Shown: positions 62,799 through 64,000 of the stretch, one piece after another
Layout of the letters: each line of letters begins with the position of its first letter
Numbering within the stretch: position 1 is the stretch's first letter
DNA from: Paraburkholderia sp. Ac-20340
Lineage (GTDB): Bacteria > Pseudomonadota > Gammaproteobacteria > Burkholderiales > Burkholderiaceae
NCBI RefSeq assembly: GCF_017104965.1
Contig: NZ_JAAGPR010000001.1
Location: 597,205-661,204, forward strand
Length of the DNA stretch: 64,000 bases
Reading direction: 5' to 3'
The notes under the pieces: generated by a model
Databases searched by the model: none
Seen by the model: only the letters and a program-made list of their open reading frames with translations
What the model was told of the DNA's origin: nothing
Program-made: the position numbers and the translations under genes

Positions 62799-64000
62799 TT
62801 GCCGATCCAGACCTCCCTGCCGTTCGATGCCGCCGCCCACGATGACGAGGCGCGCGCGCCGCTACGCACGCTGCCGGTGCGCAGCGGGCACTGGGACGAG
62901 CTGAGCGCGCCGGACGGCAACTGGCGCGAGCCGTGGCAGCAGTTCTTCGGTCTGCTCGACGAGGCGGGCGTGGCGGGTCTGGACAGCGCGGCGGCGTCGG
63001 TCGCGCGGCAGGTCCGCGAAAACGACATCACCTATAACGTCTACGCCGATCGCGGCGGGCCGCGTCCGTGGGCGCTGGATCTGCTGCCGCTCATCATCGG
63101 CGAGGACGAATGGGCACATATCGAGCGCGGCGTGGCACAACGCGCGCGCCTGCTCAACGAGATCGTCGCCGATGTCTACGGGCCGCAGACGCTGCTCTCG
63201 TGCGGTCTGCTGCCGCCCGCGCTGGTGTTCGGCCATCCGGGTTATCTGCGCGCCGTGAAGGGTTTCGTGCCGCCCGACCGGCAGTATCTGCAGATCGTCG
63301 CGCTGGACCTGGCGCGCGCGCCCACCGGCCAGTGGACCGTGGTGTCGCATCGCACGGAAGCGCCTTCGGGCCTCGGCTATCTGCTGGAAAATCGCCTGAT
63401 CGTCTCCAGCCTGTTCGCCGAGCCGTTTCGCGCGATGCGCGTGCACCGGCTCGCGCCGTCGTATTCGCAACTGGTCGCCACGCTCGCGGCCGCCGCGCGT
63501 GCACTCATGCGCGACGATAACGAACGCGGCGCGAACGCCTCGCCGCATATCGTGCTGCTCACGCCGGGGCCGTTCAGCGAGACGTATTTCGAGCACGTCT
63601 TTCTTGCGCGATATCTGGGCATCACGCTGGTCGAGGGCAAAGACCTGACCGTGCGCAACGACATGCTGTATCTGAAGACGCTCGGCGGCCTGGAGCGCGT
63701 GCATGCAGTGCTGCGGCGACTGGACGATACCTTCTGCGACCCGGTCGAATTGCGCGCCGATTCCACCATCGGCGTGCCGGGGCTGCTGCAGGTGATGCGC
63801 GCGGGCAATGTGATGGTGTCGAACGTGCCGGGCGCGGGTTTCGCCGAATCGCCGGCGCTGCACGGCTTCATGCCCGCGAGTGCGGCCGCGCTGCTGTGTT
63901 ACGATCCCGCGACACCGTTTTCGCAATTCACTCTAAAAATATGGCGACGCTCAAGGCATCCGGCGCACCGGCGCGCCGCCCTCGCAATACCGATTCCGCC
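62799..64000 (+). CDS. Second circularly permuted ATP-grasp protein, 3' end anomalous or cut
   Basis: A TTG start at 62799 is the most likely, since no ATG or GTG lies near the N-terminus and the ribosome site is weak. The protein starts like the long COG2308-COG2307 fusion (PWALDLLPLIIGEDEW, RTEAPSGLGYLLENRLIVS, HIVLLTPGPFSETYFEHVFL, RRLDDTFCDPVELRADS). Family resemblance holds through about residue 357 (NVPGAGFAESPALHGFMPA) and then stops. The frame stays open to the window end but no longer looks like the family. The rest, including the alpha-E part expected in a fusion, is missing or off the end. Confidence 0.75.
   Translation, partial: MPIQTSLPFDAAAHDDEARAPLRTLPVRSGHWDELSAPDGNWREPWQQFFGLLDEAGVAGLDSAAASVARQVRENDITYNVYADRGGPRPWALDLLPLIIGEDEWAHIERGVAQRARLLNEIVADVYGPQTLLSCGLLPPALVFGHPGYLRAVKGFVPPDRQYLQIVALDLARAPTGQWTVVSHRTEAPSGLGYLLENRLIVSSLFAEPFRAMRVHRLAPSYSQLVATLAAAARALMRDDNERGANASPHIVLLTPGPFSETYFEHVFLARYLGITLVEGKDLTVRNDMLYLKTLGGLERVHAVLRRLDDTFCDPVELRADSTIGVPGLLQVMRAGNVMVSNVPGAGFAESPALHGFMPASAAALLCYDPATPFSQFTLKIWRRSRHPAHRRAALAIPIP
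63941..64000 (+). CDS. Possible start of a new gene at the right edge
   Basis: ATG at 63941 begins MATLKASGAPARRPRNTDSA in a different frame from the ATP-grasp gene. The 40 bases before it are A/T-rich and look like intergenic or promoter DNA (CAATTCACTCTAAAAAT). Too short to identify; reported because it suggests the upstream gene was cut. Continues past the window. Confidence 0.35.
   Translation, partial: MATLKASGAPARRPRNTDSA

Overview
The window is high-GC DNA packed with catabolic, transport and regulatory genes. Several features suggest a soil or plant-associated betaproteobacterium of the Burkholderia group (Paraburkholderia/Caballeronia-like): two Burkholderia-type trimeric porins, a DUF4148 lipoprotein, an entericidin-like peptide, a ChvE/GguAB-type sugar importer, and many LysR, AraC, IclR and TetR regulators. 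I see no rRNA, tRNA, insertion sequence, phage or CRISPR array. The organism is inferred from gene families; no alignment was run.

Layout. 1-9.2 kb: kdgT, an entericidin-like lipoprotein, a histidine-kinase-like protein without an obvious phosphoacceptor His, an SDR plus APC permease pair divergent from an EutR-like AraC regulator, and a TetR / NmrA-like / SDR group. 9.2-13.1 kb: a small unknown protein and acnB, with a palindromic operator candidate upstream of acnB. 13.2-26.2 kb: the most interesting region. Nine genes on the minus strand look like one operon: hydroxyquinol 1,2-dioxygenase, a TIM-barrel isomerase/dehydratase, IolG-like dehydrogenase, a second Gfo/Idh/MocA dehydrogenase, ChvE-like binding protein, ATPase, permease, a Dabb protein and maleylacetate reductase. 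LysR and LacI regulators and a porin sit beside it. The porin and the operon share a conserved palindromic promoter block.

26.4-40.7 kb: methyltransferases, a secreted CYTH-like protein, a porin plus Fe(III)-type ABC operon, a tannase-family lipoprotein esterase, a COG4705 membrane protein with a small lipoprotein, and an IclR plus polar amino acid ABC set lacking an ATPase. 40.8-50 kb: two c-di-GMP enzymes, a LysR gene split by a one-base frameshift next to an SDR/AhpD-like pair, and the large catalase katE. 50-54.7 kb: transketolase and a LysR-controlled VOC/oxidoreductase pair. 55.4-64 kb: circularly permuted ATP-grasp, alpha-E, zinc peptidase and transglutaminase/DUF2126 genes, ending in a second ATP-grasp gene whose 3' end looks broken or fused at the right edge.

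Working model for the central operon (inference): a polyhydroxylated ring compound, possibly a cyclitol, enters through the porin and ABC importer. Two dehydrogenases and a TIM-barrel enzyme oxidise and dehydrate it until it aromatises to hydroxyquinol. The dioxygenase opens the ring to maleylacetate, which is reduced to 3-oxoadipate. No flavin hydroxylase, glycosidase or iolBCD-type gene is present to suggest a standard route.
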